NCBI GenBank assembly: GCA_049115935.1
Contig: JAGDZK010000005.1
Span: forward strand, 81,006-145,005
Length of the DNA stretch: 64,000 nt
Reading direction: 5' to 3'
DNA from: Bermanella sp049115935
Lineage (GTDB): Bacteria > Pseudomonadota > Gammaproteobacteria > Pseudomonadales > Oceanobacteraceae
In this document: positions 43,450-53,279 of the stretch, piece after piece
How positions within the stretch are numbered: the first letter of the stretch is position 1
How the letters are laid out: the number at the start of each line of letters is the position of its first letter
The notes under the pieces: model-generated
The model's database searches: none
Told to the model about the DNA's origin: nothing
The model's input: the letters and a program-made list of their open reading frames with translations, nothing else
Position numbers and translations under genes: made by a program

Positions 43450-44280
43450 ATGCCTGAACTTCCCGAAGTCGAAACCACTTGTCGTGGTATTGCCCCCCAC
43501 ATCGAAGGTAAAGCCATTGCTACATTAGTGGTGCGCCAACCCCAATTACGTTGGCCCATTCCTGATGACTTAGCAAAATTGGTAAAAGGGCAAACGATTT
43601 TAGCGGTGCGTCGTCGCGCAAAGTATATTTTGCTTGATATTGGTAAAAGCAAAATCAAAGGCACCATGATTATTCACCTAGGTATGTCAGGCTCTTTGCG
43701 TGTGGTGAAAGGAGTGCCACCTGAACCGCAAAAACATGAGCACTTTGATTTAGTATTTTCTAAAGAGTTGTTACTGCGCTTTACCGACCCTAGGCGTTTT
43801 GGTGCCTGTTTGTGGCAAGACGTGGACAGTGATGACAACAAATGGCTGGATCACCTAGGGCCAGAACCATTAAGCGATGACTTTAACGGCGAATATTTAT
43901 TTAACAAAAGCCGTAAGCGTACCAGTGCGGTCAAAACCTTCATTATGGATCAAAAAATCGTGGTGGGTGTGGGTAACATTTACGCCAGTGAATCATTATT
44001 CTTAAGCGGCATTAGCCCCACTAAAGCCGCCGGTAAAATCAGTAAAGCTAAATACGAGATATTTGCCCAGCAAATCAAACAGGTGCTGACCCGTGCCATC
44101 GCCCAAGGAGGCACCACTCTCAAGGACTTTGTGGGCAGTGATGGTAAACCTGGGTATTTTGCTCAACAGCTGCATGTTTATGGGCGAAAAGACGAACCTT
44201 GTAGCCAGTGTGAGGCTCCCATAAAACAGATTACACAGGGCCAACGCAGCACTTTTTATTGCACTAATTGTCAAAAGTGA
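43450..44280 (+). CDS. mutM: Formamidopyrimidine-DNA glycosylase
   Basis: A 276-residue DNA repair glycosylase/AP lyase that removes 8-oxoguanine. The catalytic N-terminus MPELPEVETTCRGI supplies Pro2 and Glu3. The conserved lysine is in RRRAKYILLD, the H2TH region follows VGVGNIYASE, and the C-terminal zinc finger has CSQC and CTNC. Length is normal. Confidence 0.97.
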   Translation: MPELPEVETTCRGIAPHIEGKAIATLVVRQPQLRWPIPDDLAKLVKGQTILAVRRRAKYILLDIGKSKIKGTMIIHLGMSGSLRVVKGVPPEPQKHEHFDLVFSKELLLRFTDPRRFGACLWQDVDSDDNKWLDHLGPEPLSDDFNGEYLFNKSRKRTSAVKTFIMDQKIVVGVGNIYASESLFLSGISPTKAAGKISKAKYEIFAQQIKQVLTRAIAQGGTTLKDFVGSDGKPGYFAQQLHVYGRKDEPCSQCEAPIKQITQGQRSTFYCTNCQK

Positions 44281-44356
44281 CGATGTGCTCGCCACAGCCC
44301 AGAAAAAGCTGATATAGTTCGCTCAATAATAAGCGCCATGTACAGGGACAATAACA

Positions 44357-44689
44357 ATGCTAAACCTTTCAAGCCAACTTAAAAGCGGCATCATGATTCT
44401 TGCTGCTATGTTGATGTTTTCATTACCAATGCATGCACAAGCTCAGCAGATTGACGAAACCCCGTCAGCGGCTGCCATGGCATTTGATGGTTTAATCGTA
44501 CGTCCATTGACCTTGGTTGCCACGGCCATTGGCACGGTAATTTGGGTAGCCATCCTACCGTTTAGTGTTTTAGGCGGTAACGCAGGTGAAGCGGCTGAGG
44601 TCTTGGTGCTAACTCCAGCTAAAGCCACGTTTATTCGCTGTTTAGGCTGTACCAGTAACGGTCGTAAAATAGAGTACGAAGATGAGTAA
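44357..44689 (+). CDS. Small exported or membrane protein, conserved hypothetical
   Basis: A 110-residue protein with a signal peptide (about 1-30, ending MHAQAQQ) and one strongly hydrophobic segment (about 50-75, LTLVATAIGTVIWVAILPF). Near the C-terminus a CLGC pair is present. Similar small proteins are sometimes labelled multidrug transporter without evidence. Function is unknown. It lies between mutM and a bidirectional terminator. Confidence 0.65.
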   Translation: MLNLSSQLKSGIMILAAMLMFSLPMHAQAQQIDETPSAAAMAFDGLIVRPLTLVATAIGTVIWVAILPFSVLGGNAGEAAEVLVLTPAKATFIRCLGCTSNGRKIEYEDE

Positions 44690-44703
44690 TTTCATCTTTG
44701 CAT

Positions 44704-44733
44704 AAAAAAGGCGTCTAATTAGACGCCTTTTTT
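44704..44733. terminator. Bidirectional terminator, perfect 30-base palindrome
   Basis: AAAAAAGGCGTCTAA followed immediately by its exact complement, between convergent genes. It should terminate in both directions. Confidence 0.9.
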
Positions 44734-44751
44734 ATGCCTGTCGCATGAGAG

Positions 44752-45609
44752 TTAATACCCCATTTCGGTGAGTATTTCGTCATAACCTTGCTGGAATTGC
44801 TCATATTTAAACCTGTAACCGGCATCTAATAAACGCTTATTTGAAAGTCGTTTATTACCACGACGACTGGCCTCTGGCACATCATGGTCAGGCTCTACAT
44901 CACCGATGCGGTCTTTTAACCATTCTAATATTTCAAACAAGGTGGTCGGCGAGGAATCGGTGCCGATATATAATTCCTCTAATGGTTTACCTGCCATATC
45001 TTGTTCAATAATAAATTCTAAAACGCCAATACAATCATCACGATGAATGCGGTTGGTCCATAAATCGGGCTCAGGGTCACAATGGCTGCCCCCTTTGGCT
45101 TGATTAATTAAACGGGTACGGCCCGGCCCATAAATACCGCTAAAACGCACAGTGGTATGGGGGTAATCACTGCCTTCAAGTTTGGTTTCCGCTTCTAACA
45201 TTTTACGCCCAGCAAACGCGGTGGGCTCGGCCACTGTGGTTTCGTCCACCCACGAGCCATCATGTTGCGGATAAACACTGGTACTGGAGACAAAGATCAC
45301 TCGCTTAGGCTGCGCGTGCTGCTGTTTAAGCAACGCCAAGATGTGCACCAAACCATGAACGTAATAAAGATCGTAACCTTCTTCTGAGAACTCAGGACTG
45401 GCAATGGAGTACACCACGTAGTCCAAATCTTTGGGGATCTGGCCTATGAGGGTTTCCATGTCTGAAACATCCGCACTAAGGGTGGTCACCCCGTCACCGA
45501 TGGGCTTTTCACTACGGCGCATGCCCCAAACCGTGTGGCCTTTTGCAGCTAGGGATTTAGCCAAACCACCACCAATATCACCAGAACCTACGATTAGAAT
45601 TCGCGACAT
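44752..45609 (-). CDS. NAD(P)-dependent epimerase/reductase, YeeZ-like SDR
   Basis: A 285-residue extended short-chain dehydrogenase-like protein. The Rossmann motif at the N-terminus reads ILIVGSGDIGGGLA, and VIFVSSTSVYPQHDG contains the catalytic-serine region. The usual YxxxK pair is not evident (AFAGRKMLEAE lies in its place), as in YeeZ-type proteins, so catalysis may be lost or altered. It is divergent from oxyR. The substrate is unknown. Confidence 0.8.
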   Translation of the reverse strand: MSRILIVGSGDIGGGLAKSLAAKGHTVWGMRRSEKPIGDGVTTLSADVSDMETLIGQIPKDLDYVVYSIASPEFSEEGYDLYYVHGLVHILALLKQQHAQPKRVIFVSSTSVYPQHDGSWVDETTVAEPTAFAGRKMLEAETKLEGSDYPHTTVRFSGIYGPGRTRLINQAKGGSHCDPEPDLWTNRIHRDDCIGVLEFIIEQDMAGKPLEELYIGTDSSPTTLFEILEWLKDRIGDVEPDHDVPEASRRGNKRLSNKRLLDAGYRFKYEQFQQGYDEILTEMGY

Positions 45610-45733
45610 ATCTACTCCTTATGATAGAAAGCGACTATCATGCTTTATTTACGTCACTGCCCTCATTAAGCTTAGACGATAAATGCATTGAGGCTTTGAG
45701 CGCACTATATCGGATTCATAAGGCAATCTAAAT

Positions 45734-46636
45734 ATGACGTTATCAGAATTAAAATACATTGTGGCCCTCGCGCAAGAGCGGCATTTTGGCCGGGCCGCCG
45801 AACGCTGCTTTGTGAGCCAGCCCACCCTAAGTGTTGCCATCAAAAAATTAGAGGGCGAGCTCGGTATTAGTTTGTTTGAGCGCTCCAAAAATGCCGTGTC
45901 GGTCACCCCTTTGGGTGAACAAGTCGTACACCAAGCTCAGGTGGTATTAGAAAATGTTCGCGCCCTTAAAGACATTGCCACGGGTGGTAAAGATCAATTA
46001 AAAGGCCCACTAAAAATTGGCGCTATTTTTACCATTGGCCCTTATTTATTTCCCCATTTGATTCCTCAAGTACAACAGCTCGCACCCGAAATGCCATTGT
46101 ATATTGAAGAAAATTACACTCGGGTATTGCGTAAAAAACTACGCGAAGGTGAGCTAGACGTAATCATCATAGCACTGCCTTTTACTGAGCCAGATGTTCT
46201 GACCAAGCCTTTGTACGATGAAGCCTTTGAAGTACTGTTGCCCAAAGGTCACGATTGGTTAAAACATAAATCCATTAGCCCAGAGTTACTGCCTGACAGC
46301 GATTTATTATTACTCGGTGAAGGCCATTGTTTCCGTGATCAAGTTTTGGATATGTGCCCAGCGCTTAACCGTAATCAGAACACCAAGTTAAAATCCATTG
46401 CCGAGGGCAGTTCCCTTGAAACCCTGCGTCACATGGTGGCATCGGGCTTGGGCATTACGGTGTTACCAAAAAGTGCTACTGGTGTTGGCCTTTATGCAAA
46501 TGGCTGGTTAGAGACCCGACCATTTGTGCGCCCAGCGCCCTCGCGCACCGTGGCCATTGCCTGGCGCGCCAGCTTTCCTCGACCAAAAGCGGTGGACTTA
46601 ATCACCCAAGCGGCTAGCTTATGTCGACTGTTTTAG
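45734..46636 (+). CDS. oxyR: Hydrogen peroxide-sensing regulator OxyR
   Basis: A 300-residue LysR-type activator. The helix-turn-helix covers about residues 18-37 (AAERCFVSQPTLSVAIKKLE). The two redox cysteines are at Cys199 (GEGHCFRDQ) and Cys208 (LDMCP), exactly the positions used for the peroxide-driven disulfide in E. coli OxyR, which makes the assignment firm. It overlaps recG by 16 bases, the oxyR-recG operon known in pseudomonads. Confidence 0.95.
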   Translation: MTLSELKYIVALAQERHFGRAAERCFVSQPTLSVAIKKLEGELGISLFERSKNAVSVTPLGEQVVHQAQVVLENVRALKDIATGGKDQLKGPLKIGAIFTIGPYLFPHLIPQVQQLAPEMPLYIEENYTRVLRKKLREGELDVIIIALPFTEPDVLTKPLYDEAFEVLLPKGHDWLKHKSISPELLPDSDLLLLGEGHCFRDQVLDMCPALNRNQNTKLKSIAEGSSLETLRHMVASGLGITVLPKSATGVGLYANGWLETRPFVRPAPSRTVAIAWRASFPRPKAVDLITQAASLCRLF

Positions 46637-48711
46637 AGCAATCTCTTGCACATGCCCCCGTCACGGAATTAAAAAACGTCGGGGATAAACTTGCACAAAA
46701 ACTGGCAAAGCTAGGCATTCATTGTGTGCAAGATTTATTGTTTCACTTGCCTTTGCGTTACCAAGATCGCACGCGCATCGCCCCTATTGGCAGCTTAAGC
46801 CCTAATGTGGATGTGGTGATTGAAGGTGAGATCATGCTGGCCGATGTGGTATTTGGTAAACGCCGTTCGTTAGCGGTTCGTTTGCAAGATGGCACGGGCA
46901 CCATTACGTTACGCTTTTATCATTTTAGTGGCGCGCAAAAGAATAATTTAAAAAAAGGCGCACGCATCCGTTGTTACGGTGAAGTGCGACGCGGTCGCGC
47001 GGGGCTTGAACTTTACCACCCAGAATATCAGTTTGTTGAAGACTTAAACGCACTGCCAACCGAAGAAACCCTCACCCCAATTTACCCAAGCACAGAAGGG
47101 CTGACCCAAGCCCGCTGGCGTCAGCTCATGTCACAAGTCATCGCTTTATTAAAAAAAGGACGTGCCATTGATGATTTAATTCCCCACGCCATGCTTAAAC
47201 CTTATGAACTACCCGATTTACGCAGCGCCCTATTGTATTTGCACCAGCCTCCCAAGGGGGCCAACTTGCAAGAATTAGAAAACAACCAGCACCCCACACA
47301 AAAACGGTTAATCATGGAAGAATTGCTGGCGCACAATCTATCTCTATTAAAAATGCGCGCAAGCATACAGCACGACCATGCACCGACATTACCTGAATCA
47401 AAAAAACTAAAAGAGCCGTTTTTATCGAGCTTGCCGTTTAGCCCAACCGACGCGCAACAAAGAGTGGTCAATGAAATTGAGCAAGACTTCAGCAAAGGCT
47501 TTCCCATGTTGCGCTTGGTTCAAGGGGATGTGGGTTCAGGTAAAACCTTAGTGGCGGCCATGGCGGCATTAAGTGCCCTTGAGCAAGGTTACCAAGTGGC
47601 ACTCATGGCGCCCACCGAGATTCTGGCTGAGCAACACCTTAAAAACTTTCAAAGCTGGTTTGAGCCATTAGGCATTTCGTTAGCCTGGCTTGCAGGCAAA
47701 GTGAAAGGCAAGGCACGCGAAGCCACCATGGCCGCCATTAAAAATGGCGATGCGCAATTAGTCATTGGTACCCATGCGTTATTCCAAGACGAGGTAGTTT
47801 TTAGCAAGTTAGGTTTGGCCATTATTGATGAACAACATCGCTTTGGTGTGCATCAACGCTTGGCCCTTAAGCAAAAAGGCAATGGCTTAAGCCCCCATCA
47901 ATTGATCATGACTGCAACGCCCATCCCACGTACCTTAGCCATGACCGCCTACGCAGATTTAGATACCAGCATCATCGATGAGCTTCCACCTGGGCGCACA
48001 CCGGTGAACACGGTGGCCATTGATCAACATCGCCGTGAACAAGTGGTTGAGCGCATTCGAGCTGCCTGTATGAGTGGCCGCCAAGCCTACTGGGTATGTA
48101 CGTTAATTGAAGAAAGCGAAGCCCTTGAAGCGCAAGCGGCTGAAGTCACTGCACAAGAGTTACAAACTGCATTGCCTGAACTTAAAATCGGTTTGGTTCA
48201 TGGTCGTTTAAAATCAAAAGAAAAAGCCGAGATCATGGCTGCCTTTAAACAAGGTGACATTCACTTATTAGTTGCCACCACGGTCATTGAAGTGGGGGTC
48301 GATGTACCCAATGCCAGCCTAATGATTATCGAAAACCCAGAACGCTTAGGGCTCGCGCAATTACACCAGTTGCGTGGTCGTGTTGGTCGTGGCACCGCAG
48401 AGAGTCACTGCGTGCTGATGTATAACTTGCCGTTAAGCCAAGCTGGCAAACAACGGATTCAAGCCATGCGTGATACCACAGACGGCTTTAAAATTGCTGA
48501 AATTGATTTACAAATTCGAGGCCCCGGGGAGGTATTGGGCACTCGCCAAACAGGGCTAATGCAAATGCGTATTGCTGATTTACAGCGGGACGGTTATTTA
48601 TTAGAGGACATCAAACAGTGGGCGCAATTATGCCAACAGCAAGCCCCTCAGATCATTGAGTTATTGATAAGCCGCTGGCTAGGTGAAAATGTGCGCTACG
48701 GACAGGTGTGA
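46621..48711 (+). CDS. recG: ATP-dependent DNA helicase RecG
   Basis: A 696-residue helicase that reverses stalled replication forks and processes branched DNA. The N-terminal wedge/OB region (about 60-160) is followed by helicase motifs: Walker A GDVGSGKT (about 302-309), motif II DEQH (about 403-406) and motif VI QLRGRVGRG. The TRG-type tail region HxxGRVGRG...TTDGFKIAE is intact. The start lies inside the oxyR 3' end, so translation is probably coupled. Confidence 0.97.
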   Translation: MSTVLEQSLAHAPVTELKNVGDKLAQKLAKLGIHCVQDLLFHLPLRYQDRTRIAPIGSLSPNVDVVIEGEIMLADVVFGKRRSLAVRLQDGTGTITLRFYHFSGAQKNNLKKGARIRCYGEVRRGRAGLELYHPEYQFVEDLNALPTEETLTPIYPSTEGLTQARWRQLMSQVIALLKKGRAIDDLIPHAMLKPYELPDLRSALLYLHQPPKGANLQELENNQHPTQKRLIMEELLAHNLSLLKMRASIQHDHAPTLPESKKLKEPFLSSLPFSPTDAQQRVVNEIEQDFSKGFPMLRLVQGDVGSGKTLVAAMAALSALEQGYQVALMAPTEILAEQHLKNFQSWFEPLGISLAWLAGKVKGKAREATMAAIKNGDAQLVIGTHALFQDEVVFSKLGLAIIDEQHRFGVHQRLALKQKGNGLSPHQLIMTATPIPRTLAMTAYADLDTSIIDELPPGRTPVNTVAIDQHRREQVVERIRAACMSGRQAYWVCTLIEESEALEAQAAEVTAQELQTALPELKIGLVHGRLKSKEKAEIMAAFKQGDIHLLVATTVIEVGVDVPNASLMIIENPERLGLAQLHQLRGRVGRGTAESHCVLMYNLPLSQAGKQRIQAMRDTTDGFKIAEIDLQIRGPGEVLGTRQTGLMQMRIADLQRDGYLLEDIKQWAQLCQQQAPQIIELLISRWLGENVRYGQV

Positions 48712-48768
48712 ATTTAGGCGCATTTAGTTAGAATACGCCCCAAATTTCGCCTCCTACTCTGGACCCTC

Positions 48769-49521
48769 ATGACACTCAAAAAAATTGCGCTATGCATTTT
48801 ATTAGCCTCACCTGCTTTTCAGTTATTTGCTCAGCCTGAGACCAAATTTACATTTCTTACGGAGCAGTTTCCTCCATATAACATGACCTCAGACGGCAAA
48901 GCTTTTGCCCATAAAGCCAAAAATGTTTCTGGTTTGTGTACTGACATCGTTAAACAAATGATTCAGCACTTACCTTACAAAACCCAAATTAAAGTGCGTA
49001 ATTGGGATTACGGCATCAGCAAGGTAAAACAAAAAGTTAACCATGGGCTATTTTGTACCGTTCGCTCAGCCGAGCGTGAAGACAGCTTTTACTGGGTTGG
49101 ACCATTAACCAATATCAACTGGACGCTGTTTGCAAAAACAGGCTCTGACATAAAATTAGAGACCCTTGAAGACGCACGTAAATATCGTATTGGTGGTTAT
49201 AACGGTGATGTCATGACGTTATTTTTACAAGAGAACAACTTCAACATATCTGCCATTGCCAACGACAGTGTGAACCCAAAACGATTGCAGCTTGGGCAAA
49301 TTGATTTGTGGATTGCCGACGAACTATCTGGCCCATATGTGGCATCTGACAGCGCTGATATTGACGACCTAACGCCTGTCTTATCGTTTAAACAAACCCC
49401 AATGTATTTAGCCTTAAATAACCAAACAGACCCTCGCATCTTAAAAGCCATCAACGATGCCTTTGAAAAAGTGCGCGCATCCGGGCAAATAAATGTTATT
49501 GAGCGTACTTACGGTCGATAA
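48769..49521 (+). CDS. Periplasmic solute-binding protein (SBP_bac_3 type)
   Basis: A 250-residue exported protein; the signal peptide ends LFAQP. The body is a family 3 solute-binding fold, with TEQFPPYNM near the mature N-terminus and YRIGGYNGDVM in the hinge region. No transporter genes lie beside it, so it could be an orphan binding protein or signalling receptor. The arginine of the usual amino-acid pocket (VRSAERED) is visible. Confidence 0.82.
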   Translation: MTLKKIALCILLASPAFQLFAQPETKFTFLTEQFPPYNMTSDGKAFAHKAKNVSGLCTDIVKQMIQHLPYKTQIKVRNWDYGISKVKQKVNHGLFCTVRSAEREDSFYWVGPLTNINWTLFAKTGSDIKLETLEDARKYRIGGYNGDVMTLFLQENNFNISAIANDSVNPKRLQLGQIDLWIADELSGPYVASDSADIDDLTPVLSFKQTPMYLALNNQTDPRILKAINDAFEKVRASGQINVIERTYGR

Positions 49522-49856
49522 GATTAACCGCACCTAGCTCAAACTAGGTGCGGCCAACTTACAAAGCATGAACCATTCGACAGTTACGATATATCGTTAT
49601 GACCCATTAAAAGCCATGCTTATAAATGTATATATTTAACAAATTGCTACCGTTTAATCTTAATTCAAGCGTGCTCCAGAAAAGACGGGGCTTGCTTTTA
49701 ATTCGACCACACAAACCCTCTTTATCATTACGAGCAATCCAGTAAACCTCAAACACACACCTCATTAAACTTGCCTAATTTCACTTATTAAGCCCTGTTA
49801 ATCTTGCCACGCTTGCCTATAGTTATTCTTAGAGTCTATGAATTACAGGCCGTCTC
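49522..49856. other. Intergenic stretch with a strong hairpin
   Basis: A 10-bp perfect stem, CCGCACCTAG and complement with a CTCAAA loop (49529-49554), follows the binding-protein gene. It lacks a T-tract, so it may act only as an RNA 3' end stabiliser. The remaining 300 bases are AT-rich and I see nothing else supported in them; the promoter of the HDOD gene must lie here. Confidence 0.5.
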
Positions 49857-51239
49857 ATGACACTACCTAGCCGCGTTCAAAAAGTTTTAGATGAATGGCA
49901 AATCACTTATTCCGTCTCACAGCCGAGTCCGTCTATGCCAAGCGAATCCAAACATGCCAACACCTTGACCCAATTAGCGATTCTTGAAGACAGCTCTGGA
50001 CGCATTCAAGTCATTCACCCTGGTAACCGCATTTTAGATTTAAACAAAATGCTGTCTCAAACCACACGAGAATTTATCCCGGTGGATAAAGCCAAGGTGG
50101 ATAAAATTCGTCAAGGTTTAAACCTAGAAGCCATTCCCGCATTGCCTCAAGTAACAGAGCTTGAGACATTTGTTGATGAAGCCTTATTAAAACAAGACCG
50201 CATTGTCATGCAACTTGGCAAAGACCAAGAGCTGCATATCGCAAAAGATGATTTTCAAACACTGGTCAGTAGCGCCCGTGTTGGCGACTACTGTGTGGAT
50301 ATTCCCAGCGTACTGATTCCTGGAGAGCAATGGCAAAACGCTGATCGCGCCCACATTCATAACGCCATTACCAATTTCACCCAAAAGCGCATAAGCCAGC
50401 GCTTAGAAGAAACCCTCGACATGCCACCCATGCCAGAAACCGCACAAAAGATTATTGATTTGCGCATGGATGCGGATGCTGAAACCGAAGAGCTTGCAAA
50501 ACTCGTCGGCAAAGACCCAGGCTTAACCGCACAAGTTATCAGCTGGGCTAATAGCCCTTATTATGGCGTCAGTGGCTCTATAACCAACATCGAAGAAGCG
50601 GTAATTCGAGTACTTGGGTTTGATCTAGTGATCAATCTTGCCTTAGGGTTATCCTTAGGTCGAACCTTATCTGTGCCTAAAAATGGCCCGCAGGGTTACA
50701 TACCTTTTTGGCAGCAAAGTGTTTACAGCGCTGCATTAATGGCCGAACTGTGCCGAGCCATTCCTGTTGATAAACGCCCAACACAGGGCATGGCTTATTT
50801 ATGTGGCTTGTTGCATAACTTCGGATATTTGATTTTGGGCCATGTGTTTCCGCCCCATTTTAAAATGATCAATCGCCACATTGATGCCAACCCAAGCATT
50901 AACCGCTATTTCATTGAACAGCATTTAATGGGCATTACCCGTGAGCAGATCAGCAGTAATTTATTAAAACAGTGGAATTTACCAGAGGAGGTTTGTATTG
51001 CGATTCGCTACCAAAATGAGCCTGCATATGACGGCGACAATAGTGTTCTGAGTGCCATGCTGTTTATCAGTGCCCGTTTATTGCGCCAACAACAAGTAAA
51101 CGACGCCCCACTTGAGCCCATCCCTGATGAGCTCATTGCGCGGCTAGGGTTAGATATGACTAAGGCTGAAGCAGCTTTGGAGAAGGTGATGGAGGCCAAG
51201 GACGATCTGCAGGCGATGGCTCGTCAGCTTCAGCAGTGA
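49857..51239 (+). CDS. YbaK-like plus HDOD domain signalling protein
   Basis: A 460-residue cytoplasmic protein. The first 165 residues resemble the YbaK/aminoacyl-tRNA deacylase fold (VDKAKVDKIRQGLNLEAIPALP), probably in a non-editing role. The rest is an HDOD domain (about 190-390), with the conserved MPPMPETAQKI start, KDPGLTAQVISWANSPYYG and GLLHNFGYLILG segments. HDOD proteins take part in signalling and motility or stress regulation. The 3' end overlaps the convergent gene below by 80 bp. Confidence 0.82.
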   Translation: MTLPSRVQKVLDEWQITYSVSQPSPSMPSESKHANTLTQLAILEDSSGRIQVIHPGNRILDLNKMLSQTTREFIPVDKAKVDKIRQGLNLEAIPALPQVTELETFVDEALLKQDRIVMQLGKDQELHIAKDDFQTLVSSARVGDYCVDIPSVLIPGEQWQNADRAHIHNAITNFTQKRISQRLEETLDMPPMPETAQKIIDLRMDADAETEELAKLVGKDPGLTAQVISWANSPYYGVSGSITNIEEAVIRVLGFDLVINLALGLSLGRTLSVPKNGPQGYIPFWQQSVYSAALMAELCRAIPVDKRPTQGMAYLCGLLHNFGYLILGHVFPPHFKMINRHIDANPSINRYFIEQHLMGITREQISSNLLKQWNLPEEVCIAIRYQNEPAYDGDNSVLSAMLFISARLLRQQQVNDAPLEPIPDELIARLGLDMTKAEAALEKVMEAKDDLQAMARQLQQ

Positions 51240-51966
51240 CCTGCTCAATAGGCACCGCCAGTAATTGTGCTCGCACATTAGCAAAGTGCTCGCTGATTAC
51301 CTGTGCAGTTGCATCGACCCAAGGAATTAACCCTTTTGCCACGTCGGCAAAGCGTTGTAATTGCTCATTACCTGTTTGACGAAAACTATAAAAATAATAC
51401 GCACCCAGTTCACTGCTGAGTTGTAAGCGAACTTTAGGGGCTTGTGCTTGCCAACGCTTTTCTACTGCGGTTTCAAATTGAATAACGGGAATTTGGGCCA
51501 AACCTAAACCATGGCAGGTTTTCCATAATTCTTTGCGCAAAACAAAATTCAACTGCTCAGACATGTACTGAATATCCGCCACTAGTTGAGCCCGTTCGCG
51601 GTTAGGGTTTTGAGTTTGTAGTTTGAAAAAATATTCGCGCAACGATTCTCTGTCTTTTAATTTAAGTGCGCCTTTTTCTAATTGATCCCGTTGGCTCCAC
51701 ACAGGTGAGCGCCATTGTGCACTGCGATCATTGGCTTGCGTGGTTAACGCTTTTTCTAGTTGATAACCTACCAACTGCTCATCTAAAAAATCTACTCGCG
51801 CTGTCACGCCTGCCTGAACATCGGGCTCTAATCCCATCACACAAGTGGGACGCAAGGTTTTCCAAAACGGCGATACTTGCGCCGCTAACGCTTCAATATT
51901 AGCACTGGGAGAGGCTGCCCATAACCAACTGGGAGCGAGCAACAATACAAACAACATCCAACGCAT
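51160..51966 (-). CDS. Secreted hypothetical protein
   Basis: A 268-residue protein with a clear signal peptide (MLFVLLLAPSWLWA). The mature part is mostly helical, with two cysteines (TCVMG, KTCHG) that could form a disulfide, and ends in a proline-rich tail. I do not recognise it. It abuts the symporter gene, whose stop is the next base, so the two are an operon. Its last 80 bases run antisense to the end of the HDOD gene. Confidence 0.68.
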   Translation of the reverse strand: MRWMLFVLLLAPSWLWAASPSANIEALAAQVSPFWKTLRPTCVMGLEPDVQAGVTARVDFLDEQLVGYQLEKALTTQANDRSAQWRSPVWSQRDQLEKGALKLKDRESLREYFFKLQTQNPNRERAQLVADIQYMSEQLNFVLRKELWKTCHGLGLAQIPVIQFETAVEKRWQAQAPKVRLQLSSELGAYYFYSFRQTGNEQLQRFADVAKGLIPWVDATAQVISEHFANVRAQLLAVPIEQVTAEADEPSPADRPWPPSPSPKLLQP

Positions 51967-53277
51967 TTACGCTTTACCTTTTGCTAAAACATCATCTTCA
52001 TCAACCAGCGCAACGTCTGGGTTATTAAATACAGCTTCATCTAATTGCTGTTCAGATTTGGCCACCACACAAGTCACTGTGGCATCGCCAGTGACATTGA
52101 CAGCTGTGCGCATCATATCTAACAAGCGATCCACCCCAATGATCAACGCGATGCCTTCAACCGGCAACCCAACTTGAGTGAGCACCATAGATAACATCAC
52201 CAGACCCACACCCGGGACACCTGCAGTGCCAATAGAAGCTAGTGTCGCCGTTGCAATAACCGTTAAAAAATCTATTGCACTTAACTCGATGCCATAAGCC
52301 TGCGCAATAAAAACGGTGGCCACACCTTGCATAATAGCGGTGCCATCCATGTTCAACGTTGCCCCTAAAGGCAAACTAAATGACGCCACACGGTTATCAA
52401 CGCCTAAGCGTTTTTCTACGGTGCGCATAGTCACAGGTAAGGTGGCATTACTAGACGCGGTGCTGAATGCAAACAATTGAACGTTGCGCATTTTATTTAA
52501 AAACATAATGGGATTTAACCGTGCTAAAACGGTCAAAATGGCCGGATAAACAAACAAAGCTTGTATTAATAACACCAATACCACGGTGCCAAAATAAACC
52601 GATAACTCTTCAATGGCACTTAAGCCTTGGCGCGCAAAGAGGGTAAATAAAAGGGCAAATACACCATATGGGGCAAGCTTCATTAACATGGTGACAAGAT
52701 TAAGCACCACGCTATTCCAATCTTCAAAATTAGCGCGAATACGCTGACCGGCTTCACCACTGTGATTCACCGCCATACCCAGTAGCAAAGCAAACACAAT
52801 GATTTGTAACATTTTACCCTCAGCCATGGCGGCTATTGGGTTACTAGGAAAGATGTCAATCATCACCTGGGCAAAAGAACTGCCCTGATTAATATTCACC
52901 GATGCTTTACTGGTTAAGTTAGCTCCCACACCAGGTTCAAACAACCAAGCACAGCCCATGGCTAATGAGATGGCGACCGCCGTGGTAAACAAATACAAAG
53001 CAAGGGTCTTACCACCTAAACGACCTAACTGTTTACCAGAACCTAAACTGGCTGCACCGCATACTAGTGAAACAAGGACCAAGGGCACCACTAATAATTT
53101 TAAGGTTGCCACAAAGACCTTGCCCACAATAAAAAATAATCCCCCCACGAGCCAATCATTAAGCACAACATCCACCCAAGGATGAATGCCCATAATTAAT
53201 TGTGCACAGGCACCCAGAATAATCGCCAGTACCATTGCAATCAGTATTTGCTGAGTCAGCCCGTGAGGATGTTTCAT
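51967..53277 (-). CDS. Dicarboxylate/amino acid:cation symporter (DAACS)
   Basis: A 436-residue inner membrane transporter of the GltP/DctA/SstT family. The signature NMDGTAIMQ and the two re-entrant loop regions, SSNATLPVT and SIGTAGVPG, are present, with about eight transmembrane helices. It uses sodium or protons to import glutamate, aspartate or dicarboxylates; the substrate cannot be fixed from sequence. It is 2 bases downstream of the SCP2 gene. Confidence 0.93.
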   Translation of the reverse strand: MKHPHGLTQQILIAMVLAIILGACAQLIMGIHPWVDVVLNDWLVGGLFFIVGKVFVATLKLLVVPLVLVSLVCGAASLGSGKQLGRLGGKTLALYLFTTAVAISLAMGCAWLFEPGVGANLTSKASVNINQGSSFAQVMIDIFPSNPIAAMAEGKMLQIIVFALLLGMAVNHSGEAGQRIRANFEDWNSVVLNLVTMLMKLAPYGVFALLFTLFARQGLSAIEELSVYFGTVVLVLLIQALFVYPAILTVLARLNPIMFLNKMRNVQLFAFSTASSNATLPVTMRTVEKRLGVDNRVASFSLPLGATLNMDGTAIMQGVATVFIAQAYGIELSAIDFLTVIATATLASIGTAGVPGVGLVMLSMVLTQVGLPVEGIALIIGVDRLLDMMRTAVNVTGDATVTCVVAKSEQQLDEAVFNNPDVALVDEDDVLAKGKA

Positions 53278-53279
53278 GA

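Noticed and set aside
49583..49654. A 23-codon ORF starting MNHSTVTIYRYDPLKA
   Set aside because: It has no ribosome binding site and stops after 23 codons; no supporting context.
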